Positions 28,031 to 35,645 of a stretch of DNA of 64,000 bases are shown here, in pieces. Position 1 is the first letter of the stretch, and each line of letters opens with the position of its first letter. This DNA is from Parathalassolituus penaei. Lineage in GTDB: Bacteria; Pseudomonadota; Gammaproteobacteria; Pseudomonadales; Oceanobacteraceae. Under the pieces are notes generated by a model. It made no database searches, had not been told where the DNA came from, and worked only from the letters and a program-made list of their open reading frames with translations. The DNA lies in assembly GCF_026626885.1 (NCBI RefSeq), contig NZ_JAPNOA010000009.1, positions 290 to 64,289 on the forward strand, given 5' to 3'. The position numbers were made by a program, and so were the translations under genes.

Positions 28031-28081
28031 GTGGGAGGGAATTTATTCCCGAAACAGCATCGCGAATAAATTCGCGTCCAC
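28031..28081 (+). repeat. REP-like double hairpin
   Basis: Two adjacent palindromes, GGGAATTTATTCCC and CGCGAATAAATTCGCG, are enclosed by GTGG and CCAC. This is the head-to-head hairpin arrangement of REP/BIME-type elements. The first palindrome shares its core with the hairpin after fdhA. Confidence 0.65.
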
Positions 28082-28095
28082 AACACACAACATCG

Positions 28096-28325
28096 GATTT
28101 ACCCAGCGCAGCTGGCTGCCGAATGCCCATTGGGCGAGCCGGGATTCACACCACGGCCCGACCCGGCCGGGGCATGGATGCCCCGCTAGCCCAGTCGGCA
28201 CAGGGATGTGCCGTCTGGGCGGGGTCGATCAGGCCGTAGGTGTGAATTCCGGGAATACGAGCCCAGCAGGGCTAAGCAGGGGACGGCCGCCCGGCCGGGG
28301 GACAAGGTCCCCCGGGCAGGGCAAG
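28096..28325 (+). repeat. R element copy, complete, divergent
   Basis: The most divergent complete copy. The closing stem reads CCGGGATTCACACC-ACGGCC and its partner GGCCGT-A-GGTGTGAATTCCGG, so both arms changed together. Inner stem is GCCCAG/CTGGGC and the cap is CGGCACA/TGTGCCG. It lies between two convergent genes, with heptamer arrays on both sides. Confidence 0.88.
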
Positions 28326-28365
28326 TAGCTTTGCGCCGGAAGCTGGACGTCGATCAAGTAAAAAA

Positions 28366-28400
28366 CGCAGCATTCCCACGTGGAACGTGGGAACGAGAAA
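28366..28400 (+). repeat. Short hairpin repeat, variant
   Basis: TTCCCACG-TGGAA-CGTGGGAA, a covarying relative of the repeats at 1603 and 1925 (TTCCAA/TTGGAA). It is followed by CGAGA as in those copies. It lies between the R element and the GCCAGAC array. Confidence 0.65.
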
Positions 28401-28430
28401 GAGTGGCCGCCAGATCCGATCGCGGCCCGG

Positions 28431-28514
28431 CCAGACGCCAGACGCCAGACGCCAGACGCCAGACGCCAGACGCCAGACGCCAGACGCCAGACGCCAGACG
28501 CCAGACGCCAGACG
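28431..28514 (+). repeat. Heptamer array, CCAGACG x12
   Basis: Twelve perfect CCAGACG units, equal to GTCTGGC on the minus strand, end 9 nt before the cytochrome gene stop. The preceding sequence CAGATCCGATCGCGGCCCGG also recurs at 30272, so a further repeat piece belongs to the cluster. Confidence 0.92.
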
Positions 28515-28523
28515 CCAGTCGAA

Positions 28524-29054
28524 TTAATCTTTCTTGAAACGCTTGTGGCAACTGCTGCAGGTAGAACCTGCCACCTGATACAAATCAGCAACCGACATCG
28601 ATTGCAGCTGGCTGTCGGTCATATCCGCCACGCGCAATTTGGCAATATCAGCTTTGCTGAGGGTAGCTTTGCCAAGGCCGTTGCTGGCGTTGTTGTCCAT
28701 GGCCTTGCCCACCCGCTCCATATCGTTGGCCCATTGGCTGAAGGTTTTCCAGTCTTCCCGCACCAGCGGTTTGGCTTCGCTCGGTTTGGTGAATGTGCCT
28801 TCCGGATACAAAGTCAGCATATGTTCGCCGGAGGCTTTGACCAGGCGTTGGGCCTGGGCTTTGACGGTGTCGGCGTTGTAATCGGTTGAGCCCGCCACGA
28901 TGGGTTTCAGTTCCTTCATGGCGGCTTTCATATCTTTCATTTCGTGCATGCGGTCGTGCACCACTCCGGTGGCACCGCCGTGGGCAAATGCCAGGGCCGG
29001 AACCAGCAAGGCGGCCAGTAACCAGCCTGCGCGACGTGCCTGTAATTTTTTCAT
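28524..29054 (-). CDS. Cytochrome c'-type (class II) cytochrome
   Basis: A 176-residue periplasmic haem protein. The signal peptide (about 1-25, RAGWLLAALLVPALAFA) is followed by a four-helix-bundle-like sequence with RMHEMKDMKAAMKEL. The single haem motif CSSCH lies at 166-170, seven residues from the C-terminus, the placement typical of cytochrome c'. Such proteins bind NO or CO or carry electrons. The start at 29054 has AGGAG upstream. The stop abuts a heptamer array. It is convergent with the molybdenum hydroxylase operon, so no operon link exists, although it could accept electrons in the periplasm. Confidence 0.87.
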   Translation of the reverse strand: MKKLQARRAGWLLAALLVPALAFAHGGATGVVHDRMHEMKDMKAAMKELKPIVAGSTDYNADTVKAQAQRLVKASGEHMLTLYPEGTFTKPSEAKPLVREDWKTFSQWANDMERVGKAMDNNASNGLGKATLSKADIAKLRVADMTDSQLQSMSVADLYQVAGSTCSSCHKRFKKD

Positions 29055-29192
29055 TTCGGTTCTCCTGTGGGCCAAAAACGTCCCGCTCTGACAACAGCAA
29101 TCGCGGAAACTGGGGCAATACTAAAGCCCCGAGCCTGAACCGTGGCTGAAAAATTCCGGAAAAATCGCCGGAGCGACAATTAACCGCGGACG

Positions 29193-29765
29193 TTATGCCG
29201 ATTTACGCAGGCCGAGGCCACTGAGTACCCGTTTGAACACGCCACCACTCTGAGTGCTGCCCTGACTGCTGCTGGCGGGTTGAGCGGCCACTTGCGGGCG
29301 GTCAACCGGCTCTTCTCGTATACCGGGCAGGTCAAAGTTCATGGGCATTCGCAGCTGGTGAAAGAACATAACCAGTTCATCAACCATGCGCTCGCTGAAG
29401 CGGAATGGGTTAAACACGGGCATGTCTTGCTGGCGCAGGAATTCGCGGACTTCTTTTTCAGCCGGTACAAACTTCATCGACCAGTCTTCGAACAGGCGGC
29501 TGGATGCCGGGCCCTGTTTCAGGATGGTAGGAAAGCGATGGCGGCTGTCGAGGCAGATTTTCTGGTAGGTAGCCTCAACGACGTCTTTTTCGCCTTCGAG
29601 GCATTGGAAAAAGAAACCGTCGCCGTAGAACAGTACCCCACCAATACCCAGGCGGGTGTTATTGCGGCGCGATTGCATCAGGATGCTGCCGACCACGGGG
29701 TCGATAGCGCCTTCCTTGAGGGCATTGGATTGGCTGGCGTATACCAGGCGGTAAAGTGTGCTCAT
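29193..29765 (-). CDS. BLUF-domain blue-light sensor protein
   Basis: A 190-residue protein with an N-terminal BLUF domain (1-100) that binds FAD and senses blue light. Key residues are present at AppA-like spacing: Tyr9 (RLVYAS), Asn36 (NNTRLGIGG) and Gln54 (GFFFQCLEG). The C-terminal 50 residues are Pro/Ser/Gln-rich and end in GLGLRKSA, with no output domain, so it is a short BLUF protein acting through a partner. GGGAG precedes the start at 29765; codons back to 29813 are not family-like. The region upstream has two TTGTACA motifs (29886, 29920). Confidence 0.92.
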   Translation of the reverse strand: MSTLYRLVYASQSNALKEGAIDPVVGSILMQSRRNNTRLGIGGVLFYGDGFFFQCLEGEKDVVEATYQKICLDSRHRFPTILKQGPASSRLFEDWSMKFVPAEKEVREFLRQQDMPVFNPFRFSERMVDELVMFFHQLRMPMNFDLPGIREEPVDRPQVAAQPASSSQGSTQSGGVFKRVLSGLGLRKSA

Positions 29766-29932
29766 GGGTCGTCTCCCTTGTAGTGCTACAGTAGTTATAC
29801 AAGAGTTATTCAAAATTTTCCATTTTGCACAAGAAAATATCTATTCCAGAAGTTAACAGAATCAATCAGTTATTGATGATTATGTTTGTACAAGGTTTTA
29901 GCAACCCGAAGTGGAGTTCTTGTACAGGATAT

Positions 29933-29960
29933 GTCGGACGTCTGAGGTCTGGCGTCGACC
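29933..29960 (+). repeat. Degenerate heptamer array, 4 units
   Basis: GTCGGAC, GTCTGAG, GTCTGGC, GTCGACC in register. It mixes the unit types that are homogeneous in other arrays. It precedes the R copy at 29989. Confidence 0.7.
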
Positions 29961-29988
29961 GGGCCGCGTTCGGATCGGGCGAACAGCA

Positions 29989-30255
29989 TCCACCAGCACA
30001 CCGATTTCACCCAGCGCAGCTGGCTGCTCAATGCCCATTGGGCGAGCCGGGACTCACCGCAACGGCCGACCCGGCCGGGGCATGGATGCCCCGCCAGACC
30101 CGTTGGCACAGGGATGTGCCATCGGGTCGGGGTCGATCAGCCGTTGTCGGTGAATTTCGGAAAAACGAGCCCAGTCGGGCTAAGCAGGGGGAGGCCCGCC
30201 CGGCCGGGGGACAAGGTCTCCCAAGAGGGCAAGCAACGTAGCAAGTTAACAAGCG
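29989..30255 (+). repeat. R element copy, complete
   Basis: A complete copy with inner stem GACCCG/CGGGTC, starting with the extended 5' flank CAGCATCCACCA also seen at 52752. A second 3'-end stub (GGCAAATTAACCAGCCG) and heptamer remnants follow at 30262-30330, ending near the histidine kinase stop. Confidence 0.88.
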
Positions 30256-30339
30256 GAGTAGCCGCCAGACGCCAGATCCGATCGCGGCCCGGCCAGACGC
30301 CAGACGTCGGCCTGGCAAATTAACCAGCCGTGCAGATTG

Positions 30340-31776
30340 TCACTCGCCGGGGTTAGCGGTGCCGACTTTGGGGAACCAGAGGATAGCACTGAGGCCTTGG
30401 CCAGGTTGGCTGCTGAGTTCCAGTTCACCACCTAAGGCTTCCATGATTTTCTGGATGATCGACAAACCGAGGCCTGCGCCACCGCCGTCCTGACGGCCAT
30501 TACGGAAGAAAGGTTCGGTCAGGCGGGCGAGGCTTTCGGCGTCAACGCCAGGGCCGTGGTCGCGGACTTCCAGACCAATCATGCCCATACGACGAAAGCC
30601 ACCGTCACGCAGCTGCACCTGCAGCTGACCACCGCCGTACAACATGCCATTACACAGCAGGTTGCGAATGGCGATGCCCAGTAACACCGGGTTGATATTG
30701 ACCGGGGCGCTGAACTGGTCGAGATCGATTTCCAGCTCACCACCATCATCCAGAACGCGGCTGTAGTGCTCCACCAGCACCCGCCTGACGGTTTCAGCCA
30801 GATCGAGGGTTTGCGGTTTCAGGTTTTCGACTGCAACCCCGGCCGCCCCCCGCTCCAACCGCGCCAGTAACAACAGTTGCTCAACGATATGGCCACCACG
30901 CTGGATACCGGCCATCAGGCCATCGAGCAGATGGCCAGCGCCCTGCTCCGTTGCCAACCGTTGCAGTTGCTGGGCTTCCAGCTGCATCACGGCCAGTGGC
31001 GTGCGTAACTCATGAGCGGCGTCTGCAACAAACCGGCGCTCGCGTTCAATGCCGTCGGTCAGGCGTTCAAACAGATGGTTAAGGCTGTGGATCACCGGTT
31101 GCAACTCCGGCGGTTCGGGTCGCAGCTCCACCGGTTGCAGGTTGTCGAGAGTACGCTGACGCAAGCGCTCGCTCAGTTGCTCCAGCGGGCGCAGGCCCGA
31201 CTCAATCGCCGAGGCCAGCATCACGGTGGCCAGCACCAGTGCCAGTAAACCGCTAACCAGCATGATGCCAAACAGGGATTCGTTGATTTCGTCGCGAGCG
31301 TCGGGGATTTCCGCCACCATCAGCCAGGCGTCCATTTCCGGGATTTCAGCCACAAATACATCCCAGCGCCCTTGCTGGTAATCCATACGGAACATGCCTG
31401 CTTGTAACGGAGCCAGGGCGTGATCGGGGCTTTGTGGCGAGCGGAATAACATACGGCTGCCGTCACGGCTCCAGAGCTGTAACAGCATTTTCTTTTCATA
31501 GTGCTGAATGTTGTCGGAGACCTGATCGAGATCGGCAAACAGGTTATCGAGGCCCGCGTCGAGATGGTTGCCACCAGCGTCGTGTAATTTGAGGATCAGG
31601 GTTTTTAACATGCGGGTAGAGGTCACCAGCTGGGCGTCGAACACCTCGTCGACTTCGTGGCGAACGATAAAACTGCTGAAACCGCTGTTAAACAGCAACG
31701 CGAACAACAGGGTTAACAGCAGCGTGCGCCATAACTGGCGGCGAATTGATGGCGGCCCCGACCACATACGTTTCAA
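30340..31776 (-). CDS. Sensor histidine kinase (QseC/PmrB type)
   Basis: A 478-residue inner-membrane sensor. TM1 lies at about 17-36 and TM2 at about 168-190, enclosing a periplasmic sensor of about 130 residues. Then come HAMP, the dimerisation box FVADAAHELRTPLA with phosphorylated His255, and an ATPase domain with NLLCNGMLYG (N box), VRDHGPGVD (G1) and GAGLGLSII (G2). It is last in a six-gene operon and overlaps the response-regulator gene by 4 bp. It probably phosphorylates that regulator; the stimulus, by context, may be envelope redox state. Confidence 0.93.
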   Translation of the reverse strand: MKRMWSGPPSIRRQLWRTLLLTLLFALLFNSGFSSFIVRHEVDEVFDAQLVTSTRMLKTLILKLHDAGGNHLDAGLDNLFADLDQVSDNIQHYEKKMLLQLWSRDGSRMLFRSPQSPDHALAPLQAGMFRMDYQQGRWDVFVAEIPEMDAWLMVAEIPDARDEINESLFGIMLVSGLLALVLATVMLASAIESGLRPLEQLSERLRQRTLDNLQPVELRPEPPELQPVIHSLNHLFERLTDGIERERRFVADAAHELRTPLAVMQLEAQQLQRLATEQGAGHLLDGLMAGIQRGGHIVEQLLLLARLERGAAGVAVENLKPQTLDLAETVRRVLVEHYSRVLDDGGELEIDLDQFSAPVNINPVLLGIAIRNLLCNGMLYGGGQLQVQLRDGGFRRMGMIGLEVRDHGPGVDAESLARLTEPFFRNGRQDGGGAGLGLSIIQKIMEALGGELELSSQPGQGLSAILWFPKVGTANPGE

Positions 31777-32435
31777 AGCGCGTCTCCGAGCCGATAACCA
31801 AGGCCGCGCACGGTGGTAATAACCCGGTTATCGAGCTTTTTGCGCAGATGGTGCACATGTACTTCCACCGTGTTGCTGCCGATGTCGTCGTCCCAGCCGT
31901 ACAGGCTTTCTTCCAGTTGCTGACGGGTAAAAATCTGGCCGGGGCGTTTTACCAGCACTTCCAGCAGCATGAATTCTCGCCGCGACAGGCTGATCGCCTT
32001 GCCAGCAAAGCGCACGATACCGGTAGCCGGTTCCAGACTCAGCGCACCGTGGCTCAGTGTGGTAGCCGCCTGAGTGGTGCGTCGGCGGCCAAGGGCCCGA
32101 ATGCGGGCACTGAGCTCTTCCAGATCAAAGGGTTTGAGCAGGTAATCGTCGGCACCAGCATCCAGCCCACGCACGCGGTCGTCGAGGCTGTCGCGGGCAG
32201 TCAGAATCAGCACCGGCAGCACCTGCCCGGCCCGCCGCGCTTCGGTGAGGATGCTCATGCCGTCCTTGCCGGGCAAACCGAGATCAAGAATCAGCAGGTC
32301 GTACGCCCCGCCGGGCAAACGCTGGTTGACCTTGTCACCCCGATTTTCCCAATCCACCGTGTGGTAGTCCTTTTCGAGGGCGGCCTTGAGGCTGGCCCCC
32401 AGCATGGCATCGTCTTCCACCAGCAGGATTTTCAT
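31773..32435 (-). CDS. OmpR/PmrA-type response regulator
   Basis: A 220-residue regulator. Receiver domain: acidic pair Glu7-Asp8-Asp9, phosphorylation site Asp51 (LLILDLGLPG), and LLKPFD with the conserved Lys near 101. The C-terminal winged helix ends VHVHHLRKKLDNRVITTVRGLGYRLGD in the QseB/PmrA style. It overlaps ApbE by 4 bp and the kinase by 4 bp. Its likely target is the set of four CTTAA(G/C) half-sites at 35593-35631, which match the PmrA-type operator and would give autoregulation. Confidence 0.93.
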   Translation of the reverse strand: MKILLVEDDAMLGASLKAALEKDYHTVDWENRGDKVNQRLPGGAYDLLILDLGLPGKDGMSILTEARRAGQVLPVLILTARDSLDDRVRGLDAGADDYLLKPFDLEELSARIRALGRRRTTQAATTLSHGALSLEPATGIVRFAGKAISLSRREFMLLEVLVKRPGQIFTRQQLEESLYGWDDDIGSNTVEVHVHHLRKKLDNRVITTVRGLGYRLGDAL

Positions 32436-33364
32436 CGCTTCAGAATCCAGTAACGGGTCTGTTGTTGGCCCAGAAAGGCATCAGCGTCAGCCCCCATTAA
32501 CGACGCCAGGGTCGCCAGCATTCCGGCCTGGGTACAGGTCGGAGCGGCGACGGTGACCGAATCCGGGGCGTTGGGAACCGGCCAGCCGCTGCGCGGATCG
32601 AGGATATGACTGTAGCGAACGCCGTCTTTTTCAAGATAGCGGAAACGATCACCACTGGTGGCCAGCGCCCCCTGCGCCAGTTCCATCAGTACCGGTTCGG
32701 CATTGGCCGGATGTTCAATGGCTACCCGCCAGGCCTGACCGTTGGCACGCGGGCCACTGGCCAGCAAATCGCCACCAAAGTTGACCAGCACGCTGATCCG
32801 GTCGGGATTGTGATCGGCCTGTTGTAACAGCGCCATCACCCGGTCGACGGCGTATTCCTTGCCGATGCCTCCAAGATCCAGCTCCATCCCAACTGGCAGG
32901 CAGATCACCGGCGCTCGATCGGCGCTGGCGCGCCATAACACGCGCTGCCAGCCAATCAGCGGCAGCAACTCATGAATACGGGAGGGTTGTGGCAGACGGT
33001 CGGAACCATCAAAGGTCCAGACCTTGCGCAGCACTCCGGACGTAATGTCGAAACGGCCTTCCGACATCTGGAATAACTGCTCGGCAAAATCCAGCAGACG
33101 CGCGGTTTCATCATCAACCTCAAACGCTTGTCCGGCATGCGCCTGAATCTGGTGGATGATGCTGTCGGCGCGGTAACGGGAAAAACGCGCTTCAATACGC
33201 TGGGCTTCGGCACGCGCCAGCAAGCCCAGTTCCAGCGCCAGCCGTGGATCACGGGTGTCCAGCAGCAACTCACACGGGCAAGCCATGGCCGGGAACACGA
33301 CCCGGAAATAGTCATCCAGTTCGGCCAGTTCCAGCCTTGTGTTTATGGCGTTGCCCTTGCCCAT
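32432..33364 (-). CDS. apbE: FAD:protein FMN transferase (ApbE family)
   Basis: A 310-residue enzyme that attaches FMN from FAD to a Thr/Ser of target proteins. Seen: MACPCELLLDT near the N-terminus, SIIHQIQAHAGQ, ITSGVLRKVWTFDGSD, GMELDLGGIGKEYAVDRV with the conserved GGIGKG-type loop, VNFGGDLLASG, and ATSGDRFRYLEKDGVRYSH with HILDPRSGWPV. AAAGGAAA supports the start at 33364. Oddly, no Sec signal or lipobox is visible, whereas many ApbE proteins are periplasmic lipoproteins. The neighbour DUF3570 contains a candidate acceptor motif. Confidence 0.92.
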   Translation of the reverse strand: MGKGNAINTRLELAELDDYFRVVFPAMACPCELLLDTRDPRLALELGLLARAEAQRIEARFSRYRADSIIHQIQAHAGQAFEVDDETARLLDFAEQLFQMSEGRFDITSGVLRKVWTFDGSDRLPQPSRIHELLPLIGWQRVLWRASADRAPVICLPVGMELDLGGIGKEYAVDRVMALLQQADHNPDRISVLVNFGGDLLASGPRANGQAWRVAIEHPANAEPVLMELAQGALATSGDRFRYLEKDGVRYSHILDPRSGWPVPNAPDSVTVAAPTCTQAGMLATLASLMGADADAFLGQQQTRYWILKR

Positions 33365-33401
33365 GCGAGTTTCCTTTTTGGTTGTTGCCACCAGCAGCGG
33401 A

Positions 33402-34886
33402 TTACCAGGTGAGACTGTAACGGGCTTGCAGCCACCAGGCATCGGTGCCGGCAAACTGGTCTTGCCCATACAGGTCGGAACCCACCGGAACATCCACCGT
33501 ACGGTTATCACTGAACTGACGATAACGGTTTAACGCAAGGCTGAACTCATTACCCGTTTCAAAGGTATAACCAACTTTCATGCCGGTGGTGATGGCATGG
33601 AACGCCGCCAGTCGGGCATCCGACGAAGCGTAATCAATGTGATGGGTTAACGAGCTGCCGTTCACATCAACATCGACTCCGTCTTGCAGGAACGGACGAT
33701 AAAAATCCGCCGCCGTTTGCTGGTAGTGGCGTACTCCGGGTTCAACGAACCAGCCGCTGTGGCCCAGCTGCCAGTGGTAGTCCAGATCGAAGGTGTTGGA
33801 CTGAATCCCCCAGTCGTCGCTCATGTAACGCCAGGCGATATCCACCGAATCGTCGTTAAACACCGCCACCTTGTTTTGCCAGTAGGTGTACCACTTCTGG
33901 CGCTGTTCCGGGCGTTGTTCAAACAGATACACGTAGGAACTGCTATCGGTGGCATCGGTAATCAGGTTGCCATCGCGGGCTACGGTCAGAATCTTGTACG
34001 GATCCGACTGGTAACCGCTGGCATTGCTGAGGCCAAGGTTAAAGCGGGTAACCCAGCGGCGGTTCATGATCTGGCTGACACTCAGCATCACGTCCTGCAC
34101 GTTTTTGGTTTTTTCAGCGCCGTCGGTTGTATGGTCGGTGTAACGGCTCAGCCCCACCGGCGCACCGCCGTGCGGATTGATGTAGTCGAATTCGAGGTTA
34201 ACCCCGAGTGATACCGTGGTGTTTTTCTGGTTGAACTCGCGCCCGATCGCGCCGTTCATGCTCACTGAAGTGAAATCGCTTTCGACCGAAAAACCACCAC
34301 CTGCCGACGCCAGCCATTTGTCGGCCGGTTTACCCGACCAACCGGCGGCGACCACGTAACGGTTGTCCATAAAGGATGGATCGAGTGGACGTTCCCCCGC
34401 TCGGGCAGTGTAACTGCCAGAGCTGCCGCCCTCATCGTCGTCATCCTCGTCTTCCCGCTCGCGTTCACCACCGCCGCCCGAGGCACCGGCCGCCGATGGC
34501 GAGGTAAAGGTCTGGGCGCGATTGGCCGCCATTGCACCATTGGGCGAGGCACCACTGAGGCTGTCGTATACCAGATGCAGGCTGATCTGGTTGTCTTCAT
34601 CCAGCTGTTTGCTGAAGTTCAGCTCCGGCTCCACCGCCAGTACCTTGGAACCGTCTTCCTTGTAGATCAGCACACCGGAGTCCACTTTCCATGGCTCGGC
34701 AGCCTCGGAGTTATGGCCCAGCAAACTGGCCGTGGCGAGGGCCAACTGGCCAATAATCGGCACCAGCGGGCGTTTGTTGCCGCTATTCTGGCTGGCACCG
34801 TGACGGGCGTTGGCACTATGGTCAGCGCCTGAATATTCGGATTCTGACGGCAGAGCCACGTCAGACACAGATTGAATCAGTTGCAT
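33402..34886 (-). CDS. DUF3570 outer-membrane-type protein
   Basis: A 494-residue protein. An N-terminal stretch of 38 polar residues precedes a signal-like segment (LVPIIGQLALATASLLG, 41-57, then SEAAEPW). The remainder alternates amphipathic beta strands and aromatic-rich turns, ending ARYSLTW with the terminal aromatic of beta-barrel proteins. Residues 108-114 read DSLSGAS, which fits the ApbE flavinylation pattern D-x-x-(S/T)-G-A-(T/S). An acidic linker (EREREDEDDDDEGG, about 141-154) follows. It overlaps DUF4266 by 10 bp. The function is unknown; a barrel carrying covalent FMN is a hypothesis. Confidence 0.85.
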   Translation of the reverse strand: MQLIQSVSDVALPSESEYSGADHSANARHGASQNSGNKRPLVPIIGQLALATASLLGHNSEAAEPWKVDSGVLIYKEDGSKVLAVEPELNFSKQLDEDNQISLHLVYDSLSGASPNGAMAANRAQTFTSPSAAGASGGGGEREREDEDDDDEGGSSGSYTARAGERPLDPSFMDNRYVVAAGWSGKPADKWLASAGGGFSVESDFTSVSMNGAIGREFNQKNTTVSLGVNLEFDYINPHGGAPVGLSRYTDHTTDGAEKTKNVQDVMLSVSQIMNRRWVTRFNLGLSNASGYQSDPYKILTVARDGNLITDATDSSSYVYLFEQRPEQRQKWYTYWQNKVAVFNDDSVDIAWRYMSDDWGIQSNTFDLDYHWQLGHSGWFVEPGVRHYQQTAADFYRPFLQDGVDVDVNGSSLTHHIDYASSDARLAAFHAITTGMKVGYTFETGNEFSLALNRYRQFSDNRTVDVPVGSDLYGQDQFAGTDAWWLQARYSLTW

Positions 34887-35098
34887 CCGCAGCCACCTCC
34901 GCCAAAACCACGCCCACCAGAGCTGGCTTCCTTACTGAAATAGATATGGTCTTCAAACCCGGCCTGAATCGGATCACCGTCCAGCTGCATTTGTGGCTTG
35001 GCCAGCAAATCACGCTCCCAGGGTTTGACGGCGGTGCAGCCGCCCAGCAGCAGGCTGCCCGCCAGCACCAGCGCGCCGATGCGCATCAATGCCTTCAT
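34877..35098 (-). CDS. DUF4266 lipoprotein
   Basis: A 73-residue lipoprotein. The signal peptide ends in the lipobox LLGGC with lipidated Cys21. The mature part contains KPWERDLLAKPQM, the family signature, and DHIYFSKEAS. It ends in a Gly-rich tail, GGRGFGGGGCGCN, with two closely spaced cysteines. DUF4266 proteins regularly accompany DUF3570. The Cys pair may be a substrate of the thioredoxin encoded immediately upstream or a metal ligand; this is inference. It overlaps the thioredoxin gene by one base. Confidence 0.85.
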   Translation of the reverse strand: MKALMRIGALVLAGSLLLGGCTAVKPWERDLLAKPQMQLDGDPIQAGFEDHIYFSKEASSGGRGFGGGGCGCN

Positions 35099-35547
35099 TA
35101 TTTTTCCTCCAGCAGCTGGCGGATTTCCTGTTCGTAACCCTGGCTGCGATCGTTATGGAAACCGAGATGACTGAAACGGGCATTGCCCTGACGGTCGATG
35201 ATCACGCTGGTCGGCATGGTTTCGACCTTGAAGTAGGTGGCCAACTCGCCTTTGGGGTCGGTTTCGATACGGAAACCAACCGGGAATTTTTTCAGGAACG
35301 CCTGCGCCAGCGCAGGTTCCTGATCGAGGTTCACCGCAATCACTTCGAGGCCCTGGTCCTTGTAGTGTTGGTGCATTTTTTCCATCCACGGGAAAGATTC
35401 ACGGCACGGCCCACACCAGGACGCCCAGAAATCCAGATATACCACCTTGCCCTTTAACTGGTCGAAGTCGATTTCAGCGCGCGCCGGGCTGGCGGCAAAC
35501 ATCAACAGCAGTAACGGCACCTGAATAAGCAGCCAGACTCGTTTCAT
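35098..35547 (-). CDS. Exported TlpA-like thioredoxin
   Basis: A 149-residue periplasmic thiol-disulfide oxidoreductase. The signal peptide covers about residues 1-24 (LLIQVPLLLLMFAASPARA). The active site FWASWCGPCRESFPWME has Cys45 and Cys48. The cis-Pro motif METMPTSVIIDRQG (VETMPTS) is present. It is first in the operon with DUF4266, DUF3570, apbE and the two-component system. It is divergent from dsbD, which would supply its electrons. Four putative response-regulator half-sites lie 46-84 nt upstream of its start. Confidence 0.92.
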   Translation of the reverse strand: MKRVWLLIQVPLLLLMFAASPARAEIDFDQLKGKVVYLDFWASWCGPCRESFPWMEKMHQHYKDQGLEVIAVNLDQEPALAQAFLKKFPVGFRIETDPKGELATYFKVETMPTSVIIDRQGNARFSHLGFHNDRSQGYEQEIRQLLEEK

Positions 35548-35592
35548 AACGGTTTCTCGTTGTTAGACATGTCACCACTCTAGGCAGGCTTG

Positions 35593-35631
35593 CTTAACGC
35601 ATCCTTAAGGATGACTTAAGAAAGCCTTAAG
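35593..35631. promoter_or_regulatory. Four CTTAA(G/C) half-sites, 11-bp spacing
   Basis: Half-sites CTTAAC (35593), CTTAAG (35604), CTTAAG (35615) and CTTAAG (35626) are each separated by 5 nt, in one orientation of near-palindromic units. The arrangement matches the PmrA-type box YTTAA-(G/T)-N5-YTTAA-(G/T), doubled. It sits between the divergent thioredoxin operon and dsbD. Confidence 0.8.
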
Positions 35632-35645
35632 TCTGGGCAGCCACC

